64,000 bases of DNA from Nostoc sp. HK-01 (GCA_003990705.1 AP018318.1:372001-436000), one strand, 5' to 3'; positions 26,205 through 34,864 are shown, counted from the first letter of the stretch. A program made the numbers and translations. The notes: generated by a model from the sequence alone, not told the origin.

Positions 26205-26666
26205 ATGAAAAAACTAGCTCCCTTCTTCATTAGTAGCTTATTACTTGTTAGTGCTGCTGCTTGTCAAAATCCTTCTAGAACCAGTGAGTCAGCACCCGAT
26301 ACAGTCAGTCAAAATCCTGCATCACCAGCGGCACAAACAACTCAAGAAGCAAAAGAAGACGCTCAAAGTGAATTGCGCCGCCGACAACTTAATGAAGATA
26401 TTCGCGCGCGTGAACAACGAAATAATGCTACTGGTGGTGATACCAACAGAGCAACAGGCGACCTCGCCAGCGAAGTTCGCTCTAAATTAGAAGCTAATAT
26501 CCCTGACGGTCAAATCACAGTAGCGGCTGACAAGCAAGGTACAGTAACTGTCAACGGTACGGTGAAAAATCAAGATCAACTGAATAAGATTCAGCCTTTA
26601 GCCCAAGAAATTAAAGGTGTTAAAAGCGTAGTTAACAAAGTAGTTGTGGCTCCACCAAAACAATAA
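26205..26666 (+). CDS. BON-domain lipoprotein
   Basis: 153 aa from ATG 26205. An upstream GTG at 26148 would place a non-signal sequence before a clear lipoprotein signal. The signal is MKKLAPFFISSLLLVSAAAC with Cys20 as the lipidation site. A polar, low-complexity linker precedes a BON domain (about residues 85-150: VTVNGTVKNQDQLNKI...IKGVKSVVNKVVV). BON proteins bind membranes and are often osmotic- or stress-related (OsmY type). The location 100 bp behind the glycine-zipper stress protein suggests shared stress expression. Confidence 0.88.
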   Translation: MKKLAPFFISSLLLVSAAACQNPSRTSESAPDTVSQNPASPAAQTTQEAKEDAQSELRRRQLNEDIRAREQRNNATGGDTNRATGDLASEVRSKLEANIPDGQITVAADKQGTVTVNGTVKNQDQLNKIQPLAQEIKGVKSVVNKVVVAPPKQ

Positions 26667-26738
26667 CAGAGTTAACGGCAAATCCAAATTAATAGACGGG
26701 CATCAAGAAACGTAGAAAACGTGATGATGATTACTAAT

Positions 26739-26769
26739 CAGAGGTTGGTTGAGTTAAAACTAACCTCTG
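26739..26769 (+). terminator. Hairpin after the BON lipoprotein gene
   Basis: A 12-bp stem CAGAGGTTGGTT/AACTAACCTCTG with one G-U pair. It is followed by an only partly T-rich tail, so it is a moderate terminator candidate. Confidence 0.65.
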
Positions 26770-26839
26770 ATTTAGCCCGCTATTTTATTTTTTGTGCCTT
26801 TCTTAGTAAAATTATTATGATGAGTAAAATTCTAAAAAT

Positions 26840-27271
26840 ATGGCACTCGAACAAGAATTCAATTCTGTAGATGTGGCATCTTCAACAAGTACAGCCGCCC
26901 TTGAAGGTGTAGACACGCAAAACTTACCAAAGCTGCCCCCTGCCCGTGAACCTGAAACTCAATGGCAGCAAATAAATCGCCAAATTTCTCAGTTTTTAGA
27001 TCAGCTACCCTATTATTTAAATCAGTTTTGGGTAGCCTACAAATTACCTTTAATAACCCTAGTTTTAGTTTTAGTAGCTACTGTCACACTCAAAGTTGTA
27101 CTCACAGTACTGAATGCTATTAATGACTTGCCATTGCTAGAGCCAACTTTACAGTTAATTGGCATTATTTACTCTACTTGGTTTGTCTTTCGTTATCTTC
27201 TGCAATCTTCAACTCGTCAAGAACTTTTGGCAGAGATTCGCGCTTTCAAAGCCCAAACTTTAGGAGAATAG
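26840..27271 (+). CDS. CAAD-domain (CURT1-like) thylakoid membrane protein
   Basis: 143 aa. A polar N-terminal part (~1-60) is followed by an amphipathic helix, two membrane helices (about 73-92 and 97-118) and a C-terminal amphipathic helix. That is the CAAD/CURT1 layout. Matching motifs are LPLLEPTLQLIGIIYSTWFVFRYLL and the SSTRQELLAEI tail. CURT1 proteins bend thylakoid margins; the same module is attached to some cyanobacterial aminoacyl-tRNA synthetases. Here it stands alone, so a membrane-curvature role is the likelier reading. Confidence 0.9.
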   Translation: MALEQEFNSVDVASSTSTAALEGVDTQNLPKLPPAREPETQWQQINRQISQFLDQLPYYLNQFWVAYKLPLITLVLVLVATVTLKVVLTVLNAINDLPLLEPTLQLIGIIYSTWFVFRYLLQSSTRQELLAEIRAFKAQTLGE

Positions 27272-27307
27272 AAATCCTAATTTGATGAGTGAAAATTTTC
27301 AGTTTTC

Positions 27308-27340
27308 AGATACCCAAGTTCTTCAAGAAGTTGGGTATCT
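27308..27340. terminator. Hairpin between convergent genes
   Basis: Inverted arms AGATACCCAA/TTGGGTATCT with an extra inner TTCTT/AAGAA pairing and one mismatch. It separates the CAAD gene from the convergent glycosidase gene. There is no strong U-run. Confidence 0.6.
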
Positions 27341-27405
27341 ATATAATTAAGAACTTAATTAAGCGATCGCTAAAAATTATTCCTCTATAAATTAAACACT
27401 TTCAC

Positions 27406-29484
27406 TCAATTCACAGTGATAACTACACCCAAACTCTCATTCGCTAACCTATCAACAGCACAGACAGCATAAGTTCCAGGTTGAACAGTGGCAAAGGTTG
27501 TCCCAGCCGATAAAATACGCTGAAGTGTCCAACCATCCCCAGCTTGCCGATAAAGTGTCCAAGAACGTACCGGTTGACTATCTCCAGGTTGCCAATTGAG
27601 TTTACCGTCTTTGAATTGCAGGGCTTTGGGTGGTGCGACTGGGGCTGCATTCCGCCAAGACATAGAAGGTACTATTGCAGGTCGAGAATAAAGAGAATTT
27701 TTGAATTGGTCAGCAATACCGCGCCGATTTTGATTAATGGCACTCATACTAAAGAAAATATTCCCTAAAGACAAACTTCCGGCTAAGTTCCGGGAAATTT
27801 TCACTTGTTTATCAATTTCATCGTCTTTCCAAGCTTTACCATCTAGTTGACCAAGATTATTCCCGGTGTAAATGTGTCGCTGCTGAGAATTAATGTCTGT
27901 CCACCACTTCAATAGCGCAGGATAACTTTGTTTGGTTTGGTCAATTCGCCAATAGAGTTGAGGTGCTAAATAATCAATCCAGCCTTGTTCTAACCATTTG
28001 CGTGAATCTGCATACAGCACATTGTAAGCATCTAAACCAGTAATGCCGGCTGGTTGTCCGGGGCGGTAAATCCCAAAAGGACTGATACCAAATTTGACAT
28101 AGGGTTTTGTCGTCTTGATTCCTTCAGAGAGGCGCAACACCATTTGATTCACATTTTCTCGCCGCCAATCATCTAAATTCAACGCACCGCCAGCAGCTTT
28201 GTAAGCGGCGTAGGTTCTGCTATCGGGGAAAGATTGACCTTGAATGGGATAGGGATAGAAATAATCGTCTAAATGAATTCCATCTACGTCATAGCGCCGC
28301 ACAACATCAAGGATGACATTGTAGGCTCTATCTTGAACAATTTTCGAGCCTGGTTCCATCCACAGTTGATTACCCCATTGATAAACTACTTCTGGATGAG
28401 TCACTGCTATATGAGGGCGAACATTAGGAGAACCCTTGATGCTAGTTTTAGCGCGGTAGGGGTTGAACCAAGCATGAACTTCTATATTGCGTTTGTGACA
28501 TTCGGCGATCGCAAACTCTAATGGATCATAAAATGGTTCTGGCGCTCTCCCTTGAGTTCCCGTAATCCAAGCACTCCAAGGTTCTAATTCCGAAGCATAC
28601 AAAGCATCCCCTTCTGGGCGAACCTGCAAAATTAAGGCGTTGAAATTCAGTGCTTGCAACTGGTTGACAATTTCCAAAAATTCTGATTTTTGTTGGGCAG
28701 TTGATAACCCAGCTTTAGAAGGCCAATCAATATTCGACACCGAGGCTACCCAAGCCCCGCGAAACTCTCGTGTATGGCTGAGTTTTAATGTACCGGGTAC
28801 TGGGGGTGTGGGTATGGGTGTTGGAATTGGAGTAGGTGTGGGTGTAGGCGTGGGCGTTGGTGCTGGTGTTGTGTTTGCTGGTACTACAAGGTAAACAGAA
28901 GGAATCTTCGGGGCGCTACCCAAATACACCAAAGCTTGATAAACCATCACCGCGACATCGCCGCGAGTAGCAGCTGTCGCATAGTTAAGTAACTTGATAT
29001 TGGGGAAACTAGCCACAAAGCCGGCACTCGTCGCCAATGCTACTTGATTTCTCGCATAACCAGGAATGTTAACTGCGTCTTGATAAATTTGGGGTAGTTG
29101 GTTGACTAAGTCCGGGTTGATTTTTGCTGCAATGTCCAACCCGTTTACCAGAGAAACTAAAACATCACCCCTAGCAATGCGATTATTCGGACGGAAATAT
29201 TTATCGGGGTAGCCAGCCAAAAATCCGGTTTCGTAAGCTTTTTGAATGGCGCTTGCAGCCCAGTGATTTACCGGAACATCAACAAAAGGACTGTATTGGC
29301 GCTTGACTGGTACAGTAAAAACTGCTGCAACTATCGCCGCAAACTCAGCACGCGTCACTGAGTTATCTGGGCGAAAAGTCCCGTTGGGATAACCATTTAA
29401 AATGCGCCGCCCTGCTAAGGCTTCAATAAACAGACGCGCCCAATGGTTTTGAATATCTGAGAAGCGTGCAGTAGTAGAGACCAT
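27406..29484 (-). CDS. SLH-domain glycoside hydrolase-like 10 (GHL10/DUF187) protein
   Basis: 692 aa. Three S-layer-homology repeats occupy about 5-190, each with an F-D-HWA...GYPDG-FRP pattern. A Thr-Pro repeat linker follows (~203-232), then a GHL10/DUF187 domain (REFRGAWVASVSNIDWPS... to ~540) and a small C-terminal module. GHL10 proteins act on peptidoglycan-like or other glycans. SLH repeats usually bind the cell surface, but no signal peptide precedes them, and an in-frame TAG lies four codons before the ATG. The gene is monocistronic. Confidence 0.92.
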   Translation of the reverse strand: MVSTTARFSDIQNHWARLFIEALAGRRILNGYPNGTFRPDNSVTRAEFAAIVAAVFTVPVKRQYSPFVDVPVNHWAASAIQKAYETGFLAGYPDKYFRPNNRIARGDVLVSLVNGLDIAAKINPDLVNQLPQIYQDAVNIPGYARNQVALATSAGFVASFPNIKLLNYATAATRGDVAVMVYQALVYLGSAPKIPSVYLVVPANTTPAPTPTPTPTPTPIPTPIPTPPVPGTLKLSHTREFRGAWVASVSNIDWPSKAGLSTAQQKSEFLEIVNQLQALNFNALILQVRPEGDALYASELEPWSAWITGTQGRAPEPFYDPLEFAIAECHKRNIEVHAWFNPYRAKTSIKGSPNVRPHIAVTHPEVVYQWGNQLWMEPGSKIVQDRAYNVILDVVRRYDVDGIHLDDYFYPYPIQGQSFPDSRTYAAYKAAGGALNLDDWRRENVNQMVLRLSEGIKTTKPYVKFGISPFGIYRPGQPAGITGLDAYNVLYADSRKWLEQGWIDYLAPQLYWRIDQTKQSYPALLKWWTDINSQQRHIYTGNNLGQLDGKAWKDDEIDKQVKISRNLAGSLSLGNIFFSMSAINQNRRGIADQFKNSLYSRPAIVPSMSWRNAAPVAPPKALQFKDGKLNWQPGDSQPVRSWTLYRQAGDGWTLQRILSAGTTFATVQPGTYAVCAVDRLANESLGVVITVN

Positions 29485-29698
29485 TGTTGATTGTCACTAG
29501 TTTGCTTGGCTGGATTCTAGCAGTGCGATCGCAATTACTACCGGACTTTCCTATAAATTTTCATATTTGGTAATCTTTTCTGGGCTGTGGCAACAGTTTG
29601 CGTTAATTAACTCCATAATCATTCAACTTACAAAAATTTTGCTATGTCTGTCAGGGCATTTCTTTCTCAGAATAATGCTCATAAATGAAGGAACTACT

Positions 29699-29782
29699 GA
29701 AATGAGTAAGCAATATGCTCAATTGCTGAATAAATCTCTCAAAATGAGAAAGTAATCAGGCAAAATGAGTAAGTAAATATGT
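29699..29782. repeat. Four 21-bp degenerate direct repeats (iteron-like)
   Basis: Units begin at 29699, 29720, 29741 and 29762 with a strict 21-bp period (two helical turns). Three share the core ATGAG(T/A)AAG(C/T)AA at 29702, 29744 and 29765; the second unit is strongly diverged. They lie about 95 bp upstream of the ParA-like gene and are candidate centromere or operator sites. Confidence 0.65.
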
Positions 29783-29833
29783 CTTTTACTGCTTAAAATA
29801 AAGTTCATTATCTAATGAATAATTTATTTCAGA

Positions 29834-29870
29834 TGGGAACACTATATTTAGAAATTGCTGGAAGTTCCCA
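29834..29870. promoter_or_regulatory. Inverted repeat just before the ParA-like gene
   Basis: TGGGAAC (29834-29840) and GTTCCCA (29864-29870) are perfect inverted arms 23 bp apart, ending 6 bp before the ATG. This could be an operator for autoregulation or an mRNA hairpin. Confidence 0.4.
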
Positions 29871-29876
29871 CAAATT

Positions 29877-31214
29877 ATGAGTGTAACTACTGATAGTCTT
29901 CGAGAGGCACTGCAAAACCTTCCTGAAAATGCACCAGAAGCTATTGTAAGCGACCTTTTTGCTCCTCACCTGCTAAGGACTTTAGGGTTTCAGCCTGAAG
30001 AAATTTATCCACAATATAATACTGGTGACGGTGATGTTGATAAGGCAGCCAGGAAAACTAATGGGGAGGATGTTTTTCTCAACACCAAGTCTAATCCATA
30101 CCTCCTATTAGAGTTGAAAGGGCGAGATATTAACCTATCTGAAGATGCAGCACAATATCACACAACTGTTAAGCAACTCAAGCGTTATCTACTTGCTCCT
30201 AATTGCCAAACTGTACAATGGGGAATAATTACTAACTCTTCTCATATTCAATTGTTTCGCAAGCACGGAAAAGTAATTTTTCCTGCAACAAAATGTTTGT
30301 CACTAAACGTCTATAACATTGATAAGATAGTTGCGGCAATTCGCCAAAAAATTGAAAATGTTCCAAAAGCCCTAACTGTAGCAGTTTATAACAATAAGGG
30401 TGGAGTTGGAAAAACAACTACTACTGTCAATTTAGCTGCAATCTTAACTTTTTTAGGGAAAAAAGTTTTAGCCATTGATTTTGATCCTAACCAACAAGAT
30501 TTAACAAGTTCTTTAGGTCTTCCTTTAAGTAACGGGAGTGTTTTTGAGGCTCTTAAAGAAAGAAATGTAGAACTTCAGAGTACTCTACATCCTTATAAAT
30601 TTCCTATCAAAAAGCATAAGATAGATCTGAGGTTTGATGTTATTCCTGCTGACCAAAAACTAACAGAAGAATCTGAAAGTGAATTATTTAATTATTTGAC
30701 AATTAACACCCTTTATCGCAAGTTAGAATTTTCAAGACAAGAATATGACTACATTTTGATTGATGCACCACCTAACTGGCGGATATTTAGCCAATTAGCT
30801 GTTTATGCAGCTGATGTTGTCTTTATTCCTACAAAGCATAACAATCTTTTTTCTTTAGAAAATGCAGCAATGGCAATGAAAAAGTTCATTCCTGAAGTCC
30901 AAGCTAAAAAAGCAGATGGTAGCCCTATTCCATTACCAATTTTTTTTAATGGAGAAAAGATTACACCGCCTAAATTAGCAGTTGCTCAACAAGAAATTAA
31001 TAATATTCTTAAAACTGCTAAAAAAGAGGGATTTAATTTACTTCCTTACTTTTATCCCAAGTATACCAATACCAACAAAGACCTTCGTATTCATGAGATT
31101 CCAAGCTACGCTAATATAGCTGATTCAGCTTTTGCTCGTATTCCTGCGGTTTATCGAGATCGATCTGCTCATGAATATTACAAAAATCTAGCAAAGGAGT
31201 ATTTCCTACAATGA
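29877..31214 (+). CDS. PD-(D/E)XK nuclease-like domain fused to a ParA ATPase
   Basis: 445 aa. Residues ~1-150 resemble the HsdR N-terminal restriction-like domain: D51/D53 in TGDGDVDKA, E79-x-K81 in LLLELKGRD and Q99 in KQLKRYLL fit a D-ExK-Q active site. From ~165 on comes a ParA/Soj ATPase with the deviant Walker A KGGVGKT (K174, K179), IDFDPNQQDLTSSLG and a YDYILIDAPPN Walker B region. ParA moves DNA or protein cargo; the nuclease-like head is not part of ordinary ParA. The start ATG lies after a phased repeat array. Its stop overlaps the next start by 4 bp (ATGA), which implies translational coupling. Confidence 0.86.
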   Translation: MSVTTDSLREALQNLPENAPEAIVSDLFAPHLLRTLGFQPEEIYPQYNTGDGDVDKAARKTNGEDVFLNTKSNPYLLLELKGRDINLSEDAAQYHTTVKQLKRYLLAPNCQTVQWGIITNSSHIQLFRKHGKVIFPATKCLSLNVYNIDKIVAAIRQKIENVPKALTVAVYNNKGGVGKTTTTVNLAAILTFLGKKVLAIDFDPNQQDLTSSLGLPLSNGSVFEALKERNVELQSTLHPYKFPIKKHKIDLRFDVIPADQKLTEESESELFNYLTINTLYRKLEFSRQEYDYILIDAPPNWRIFSQLAVYAADVVFIPTKHNNLFSLENAAMAMKKFIPEVQAKKADGSPIPLPIFFNGEKITPPKLAVAQQEINNILKTAKKEGFNLLPYFYPKYTNTNKDLRIHEIPSYANIADSAFARIPAVYRDRSAHEYYKNLAKEYFLQ

Positions 31215-31903
31215 GTAGCCTCAGCAATATTGGAAATTTGATGCACTTATATTTGGATGAAATTGATCCAGGTGCAGGAACCGATGCGCCGGAATTTTTA
31301 ATTAAAGCTTCAGCCCATTTACTTAACCAAAAAGGTGGACGTAATTGGATTCCAGTAATTGTAAAAGAAACTGGTGAAGATAAGTATCAAGTAATTGGCA
31401 ATTCTTTCATTTATGCAGTTGTCGAAGCTGCTGGTTTAGAACGCGTTTGGTGCATTATTACTGATGGTAGTAATGACATTGTCGAAGTAACAAAAATACT
31501 AGCTGGGGAAGAAATACCCAAAATCAATCTCTCTAAGGCATCTAGAGATGAAATTCAATCAGCATTAGAGTATTTAGTCAAGCAACCAGATAGTATTCTT
31601 AAATCTGTCAAACCTGCTATAGCGACAAACCGAATTGATGAAGCCCCTCGTCAATATTGGAAGACATTAGAACCAATCATAAATCTAAAATGTGGCATTA
31701 CCAAAGGTAAAAAACTAGATGCTTTAAAACAAGTTTTTTATCTAACTCCTCAATCAATACCAGAGACAATCACTGATTCTGAGATCATCAAAACAATGTC
31801 AACGGCTGATTTAAAAGCAATGGCAAAGAAACAAGGAATCACTGGCATAAGTAAGATGAAAAAAGATGAGCTTATTAGAGAATTAAGCAAGTTTTCAAAG
31901 TAG
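31211..31903 (+). CDS. ParB/sulfiredoxin-like protein with C-terminal Rho_N/SAP-like motif
   Basis: 230 aa, coupled to the ParA-like gene by a 4-bp overlap. The N-terminal ~100 residues follow the ParB N-domain pattern: GGRNWIPVIVKE..., YQVIGNSFIYAVVEAAGLERVWCIITD. The usual GERR CTP-binding box is replaced by GNSF. The last ~35 residues (LKAMAKKQGITGISKMKKDELIRELSK) match the Rho N-terminal/SAP-like helix-extended-loop-helix often used for nucleic acid binding. It is probably the DNA-binding partner of the upstream ParA fusion. A conventional HTH domain is not visible. Confidence 0.75.
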   Translation: MSSLSNIGNLMHLYLDEIDPGAGTDAPEFLIKASAHLLNQKGGRNWIPVIVKETGEDKYQVIGNSFIYAVVEAAGLERVWCIITDGSNDIVEVTKILAGEEIPKINLSKASRDEIQSALEYLVKQPDSILKSVKPAIATNRIDEAPRQYWKTLEPIINLKCGITKGKKLDALKQVFYLTPQSIPETITDSEIIKTMSTADLKAMAKKQGITGISKMKKDELIRELSKFSK

Positions 31904-31962
31904 CAAACAACAAATCGTAGAATATCAAGCTATCAGATATTCCACTTCTAAGTATTAGTTTT

Positions 31963-31995
31963 GTAAGGTGCTTCAAAACACACAAAGCATCTTAC
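31963..31995 (+). terminator. 3' hairpin of the ParA/ParB-like operon
   Basis: An 11-bp stem GTAAGGTGCTT/AAGCATCTTAC (one G-U) lies 60 bp after the stop. There is no U-run, so it may stabilise rather than terminate. Confidence 0.5.
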
Positions 31996-32242
31996 TGACT
32001 AATTGAGTAGTTATAGGAGAAAAGTAATTAATCAATAAAACTCATGTATGGAGCATTTTCATGGTGAGCCTATTGATAAGAGTGCTAATTTTGAGTTAGG
32101 GCGTAAATGCGAAGCGGCTTGTTGTCAGACCTTACATTAGTCATATAAGGTATATGATAACAGCACACTGATACGGATGCGATCGCCACATTTTACCAGT
32201 TGCTAAAATAGAACCGGAACAAATAGTCTTAGTATTCGACCA
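31996..32242. other. Spacer after the ParA/ParB-like operon
   Basis: Together with the hairpin this forms a 339-bp gap. It contains a HIP1-type GCGATCGC near 32179 and a CGTAAATGCGAAGCGGCTTG stretch that resembles dispersed Nostoc repeats. No gene is evident. Confidence 0.4.
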
Positions 32243-32710
32243 GTGCGAAGATATCAGGTATTTTATTTAATATTTTTTATCACCTTAGCTGCTATTCTGA
32301 GTTTTGCTTTACTCACGGACTTTTCACCAGTGGTTAGTTGCGATCGGGTGAGATCTACTACATCATTAAAAGAAAAATATTACGCTTCTCCTATAGAATT
32401 GGTAGTTCAACCTTGGCGCGGACAGCATAATGTCTATGGAACATTTCTCATTCCCACTGGTTATAAAAATGATGGCTTTTTTACTTTGACATTACCAGGA
32501 AACAAAACTTACTGTGGACAACTATTAAATGTTGGTGGTTTTGTCATTCCAGGTCTTTACCCAAAGCCTAAAAATCGGATTATTAGAGGCTATTTAAATA
32601 CTCGCATTGCGATTTGGCTGATTTTTCAAGGACATATCAATGACTTAAAACAACCAGAAAACTGGAAACTAGGTTATTTCGAGAGTAAGAAAATAAAGAA
32701 GTACAGATAA
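32243..32710 (+). CDS. Hypothetical membrane-anchored protein
   Basis: 155 aa beginning at a GTG. One N-terminal hydrophobic helix (about 6-26) is followed by a mostly beta-type, basic extracytoplasmic part with three cysteines (CDRV..., TYCGQ). I recognise no family. No clear Shine-Dalgarno is visible, so the start is uncertain. It sits alone between the ParA-like operon and the convergent nucleoside transporter. Confidence 0.55.
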   Translation: MRRYQVFYLIFFITLAAILSFALLTDFSPVVSCDRVRSTTSLKEKYYASPIELVVQPWRGQHNVYGTFLIPTGYKNDGFFTLTLPGNKTYCGQLLNVGGFVIPGLYPKPKNRIIRGYLNTRIAIWLIFQGHINDLKQPENWKLGYFESKKIKKYR

Positions 32711-32724
32711 AAATGCTGCATTTT

Positions 32725-33933
32725 TTAAATTAATATTCCGGCAATACAAGCAGTAATAAAACTTGCTAATAGTCCAGCAATCATTGTTCTCACACCCAAG
32801 TGAGCTAAATCATGCTGGCGGTAAGGAGCCATACCAGTTAATCCACCAATTGTAATTCCAATTGAGCCAATATTAGCAAAATTGCATAATGCGTAAGTTG
32901 CAATAATTACGGCTCGTTGCGAAATTTTGCCGTCTTGAATTAGCTGTTTTAAATCTAAGAAAGCAATAAACTCATTTAAAATTGTTTTTGTTCCCAAGAG
33001 CGCCCCTACTTGTTGACAATCTTGCCAAGGTACACCCATCAACCAAGCTATAGGAGCCATAATAACCGATAATATTAATTGCAAAGATAACTGGGGTAAA
33101 TTAACCAAAGAACCCAACCATCCTAATAAAGCATTTAAAGCAGCGAGTAACCCTAAAAAGGCAATAATCATTACGCCGACATTAACTGCTAATTTTACCC
33201 CGTCAATTGCTCCTGTCGTAGCCGCATCAATAACGTTAACATAATTCGTTTCTACATCAATTTTGGCTTGACCTGCTGTTTGAGAAACTTCTGTTTCTGG
33301 GTACATTAACTTGGACACAACTAACGATGTTGGCGCAGTCATAAAGAAAGCTGCAATTAAATGTTCTGCGGGAATACCAAAAGATAGATAAGCGCCTAAA
33401 ACTCCACCAGCAATTGTGGCAAAACCTCCTGTCATCACTGCATGGAGTTCTGATAAAGTCATACTTCCTATGTATGGTTTAACCATCAGTGCAGATTCTG
33501 TTGGCCCTAAAAAGATATTACCTGCACAAGATAAAGACTCGGAGCCTGATGTTTTCATTGTTTTAATCATCACCAAAGCCAGGATATTGACAATTCGCTG
33601 CAAAATTCCGTAGTAATATAAGACACTAATGAAAGCGGAGAAAAAGATAATAGTTGGCAGTACTTGAAAGGCAAATAAATGGTCTTTAAAATTTTCTCCA
33701 AAGACAAATTTTGCACCAACATCAGAAAAAGCTAAAAAATTACTGACAATATCTCCTAAAGATTTAAAGATATTTAAACCCCAAGGTGTTTTCAAAATTA
33801 TTAAGGCAAAAATAAACTCTAATCCTAATCCCCAAGCAACTGTTCGCCAACGAATGGCTTGACGTTCAACAGAAAAAGCGTAAGATATCCCAATAAATAC
33901 TAATATTCCCAATAAAGAAATAGCACGTTCCAT
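32725..33933 (-). CDS. Concentrative nucleoside transporter (CNT/NupC family)
   Basis: 402 aa from the ATG at 33933. GGAAG five bases before it, and the family N-terminus MERAISLLGILVF, favour this start over one 14 codons upstream. It has the three CNT regions: gate and N domain with GIQ-like helices, the central FVFGENFKDHLFAFQVLPTIIFFSA, and NEFIAFLDL...YALCNFANIGSIGI in the C-terminal ligand-binding part. It imports nucleosides with H+ or Na+. A nearby amidohydrolase group could use the bases. Confidence 0.95.
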   Translation of the reverse strand: MERAISLLGILVFIGISYAFSVERQAIRWRTVAWGLGLEFIFALIILKTPWGLNIFKSLGDIVSNFLAFSDVGAKFVFGENFKDHLFAFQVLPTIIFFSAFISVLYYYGILQRIVNILALVMIKTMKTSGSESLSCAGNIFLGPTESALMVKPYIGSMTLSELHAVMTGGFATIAGGVLGAYLSFGIPAEHLIAAFFMTAPTSLVVSKLMYPETEVSQTAGQAKIDVETNYVNVIDAATTGAIDGVKLAVNVGVMIIAFLGLLAALNALLGWLGSLVNLPQLSLQLILSVIMAPIAWLMGVPWQDCQQVGALLGTKTILNEFIAFLDLKQLIQDGKISQRAVIIATYALCNFANIGSIGITIGGLTGMAPYRQHDLAHLGVRTMIAGLLASFITACIAGILI

Positions 33934-34162
33934 ATTGACTTCCAAAAATGTACAGCAATGATACTTGGCTATCAAGCATACATAAAAATGTAACTTTTTT
34001 AACTTTTTGTAGTTAAGTTGTCTCGGTATTAAACGAAAACGCGATCGCCAATTGAGAATAAAACTCTATACAAAGCAAAGGTTTAGAATTTGTAATAAAA
34101 CTTCCGGCTTAAAACGATGCTAAAACTGATACCCTAAAATTTACTTTGTGCAAAAACTGTTT

Positions 34163-34429
34163 ATGAATCGAATGTTTCGGCGCTACCACCGTCAGATAGC
34201 TATTATTCTATGTTTGCCCTTATTTTTAACCGTATTAACTGGTATGGGATTTACCATAGCTCATGAATGGTTACACCAAGATGAGTTAGGCGAATTTCTT
34301 TTAGGACTGCATACATTAGAAATCATTCATTTAGAGAAAATTTACCCCATCTTGAACGGGTTAGGCTTACTTGGCTTGTTAATTACTGGTGTAAGTATGA
34401 CAGGTTTATTCCGTCAACGAGCTTCATAA
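34163..34429 (+). CDS. Small PepSY-associated two-helix membrane protein
   Basis: 88 aa from ATG 34163; a GTG five codons earlier (34148) is also possible and no clear ribosome binding site decides. It starts with a basic RRYHRQ and has one helix (about 12-30), a loop with HEWLHQD, and a second helix near the C-terminus (ILNGLGLLGLLITGVSM). The pattern matches the PepSY-associated TM helices of cyanobacteria, here without a PepSY domain. Role unknown. Confidence 0.75.
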   Translation: MNRMFRRYHRQIAIILCLPLFLTVLTGMGFTIAHEWLHQDELGEFLLGLHTLEIIHLEKIYPILNGLGLLGLLITGVSMTGLFRQRAS

Positions 34430-34452
34430 TAATGTTTGTGTCTAGCAAATAT

Positions 34453-34680
34453 CTACCATTCATTGATATCAACCTGTTCACAGTCTTGCTCAATTGCTTC
34501 ACGCATTAACTGGAGATTATCGGGTGGTATCGAGCCTGCAAAACGTAGCAATTTTCTACCTGGAGTGCCGCGAACTTGAGCTTTTGCCAGTATTCGAGCA
34601 AATTCAAGTACCTGCCATTGCAAATCCTGTGGCATCGCTCTTAATTGTTCGATTACTTCATCAATAAAGGATCTATTCAT
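34453..34680 (-). CDS. Orphan antitoxin-like protein (DUF2281 type)
   Basis: 75 aa from ATG 34680 with an excellent AAGGAGG 5 nt before it; an ATG eight codons upstream lacks such a site. The sequence IDEVIEQLRAMPQDLQWQVLEFARIL... is typical of DUF2281/VapB-like antitoxins whose partners are PIN toxins. No toxin gene follows: downstream is a convergent PepSY-type gene. It is either an orphan antitoxin or the remnant of a toxin-antitoxin pair. Confidence 0.75.
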   Translation of the reverse strand: MNRSFIDEVIEQLRAMPQDLQWQVLEFARILAKAQVRGTPGRKLLRFAGSIPPDNLQLMREAIEQDCEQVDINEW

Positions 34681-34864
34681 TTTATCCTCCTTCCTATTCG
34701 TCATCCTACACTGCTTGAAGATGTGCCATACAGATGATTTTGAGAGAGTGCGATCACTTAAATATTCCCTAATATTCCCTTTTCTTAGACATTTAACAGC
34801 ATTATAATGTCTCGCCTCTTGATTCTAATTAGAAATTCTTGTTTAATTAGATGCAAATTACTTG

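Noticed and set aside
28640-28894. Gly/Val-rich plus-strand frame
   Set aside because: It is the antisense reading of the Thr-Pro linker of the SLH glycosidase.
29567-29755. 62-codon frame upstream of the ParA fusion
   Set aside because: Its second half is made of the 21-bp repeat array, it has no good ribosome binding site and shows no family features.
29699-29782. CRISPR array
   Set aside because: Repeats are directly adjacent with a 21-bp period and no unique spacers, and no cas genes are nearby.
33954-33968. GTA-N9-TAC near the nucleoside transporter start
   Set aside because: The spacing is one base too long for the usual NtcA site and it lies only about 20 bp before the start codon.
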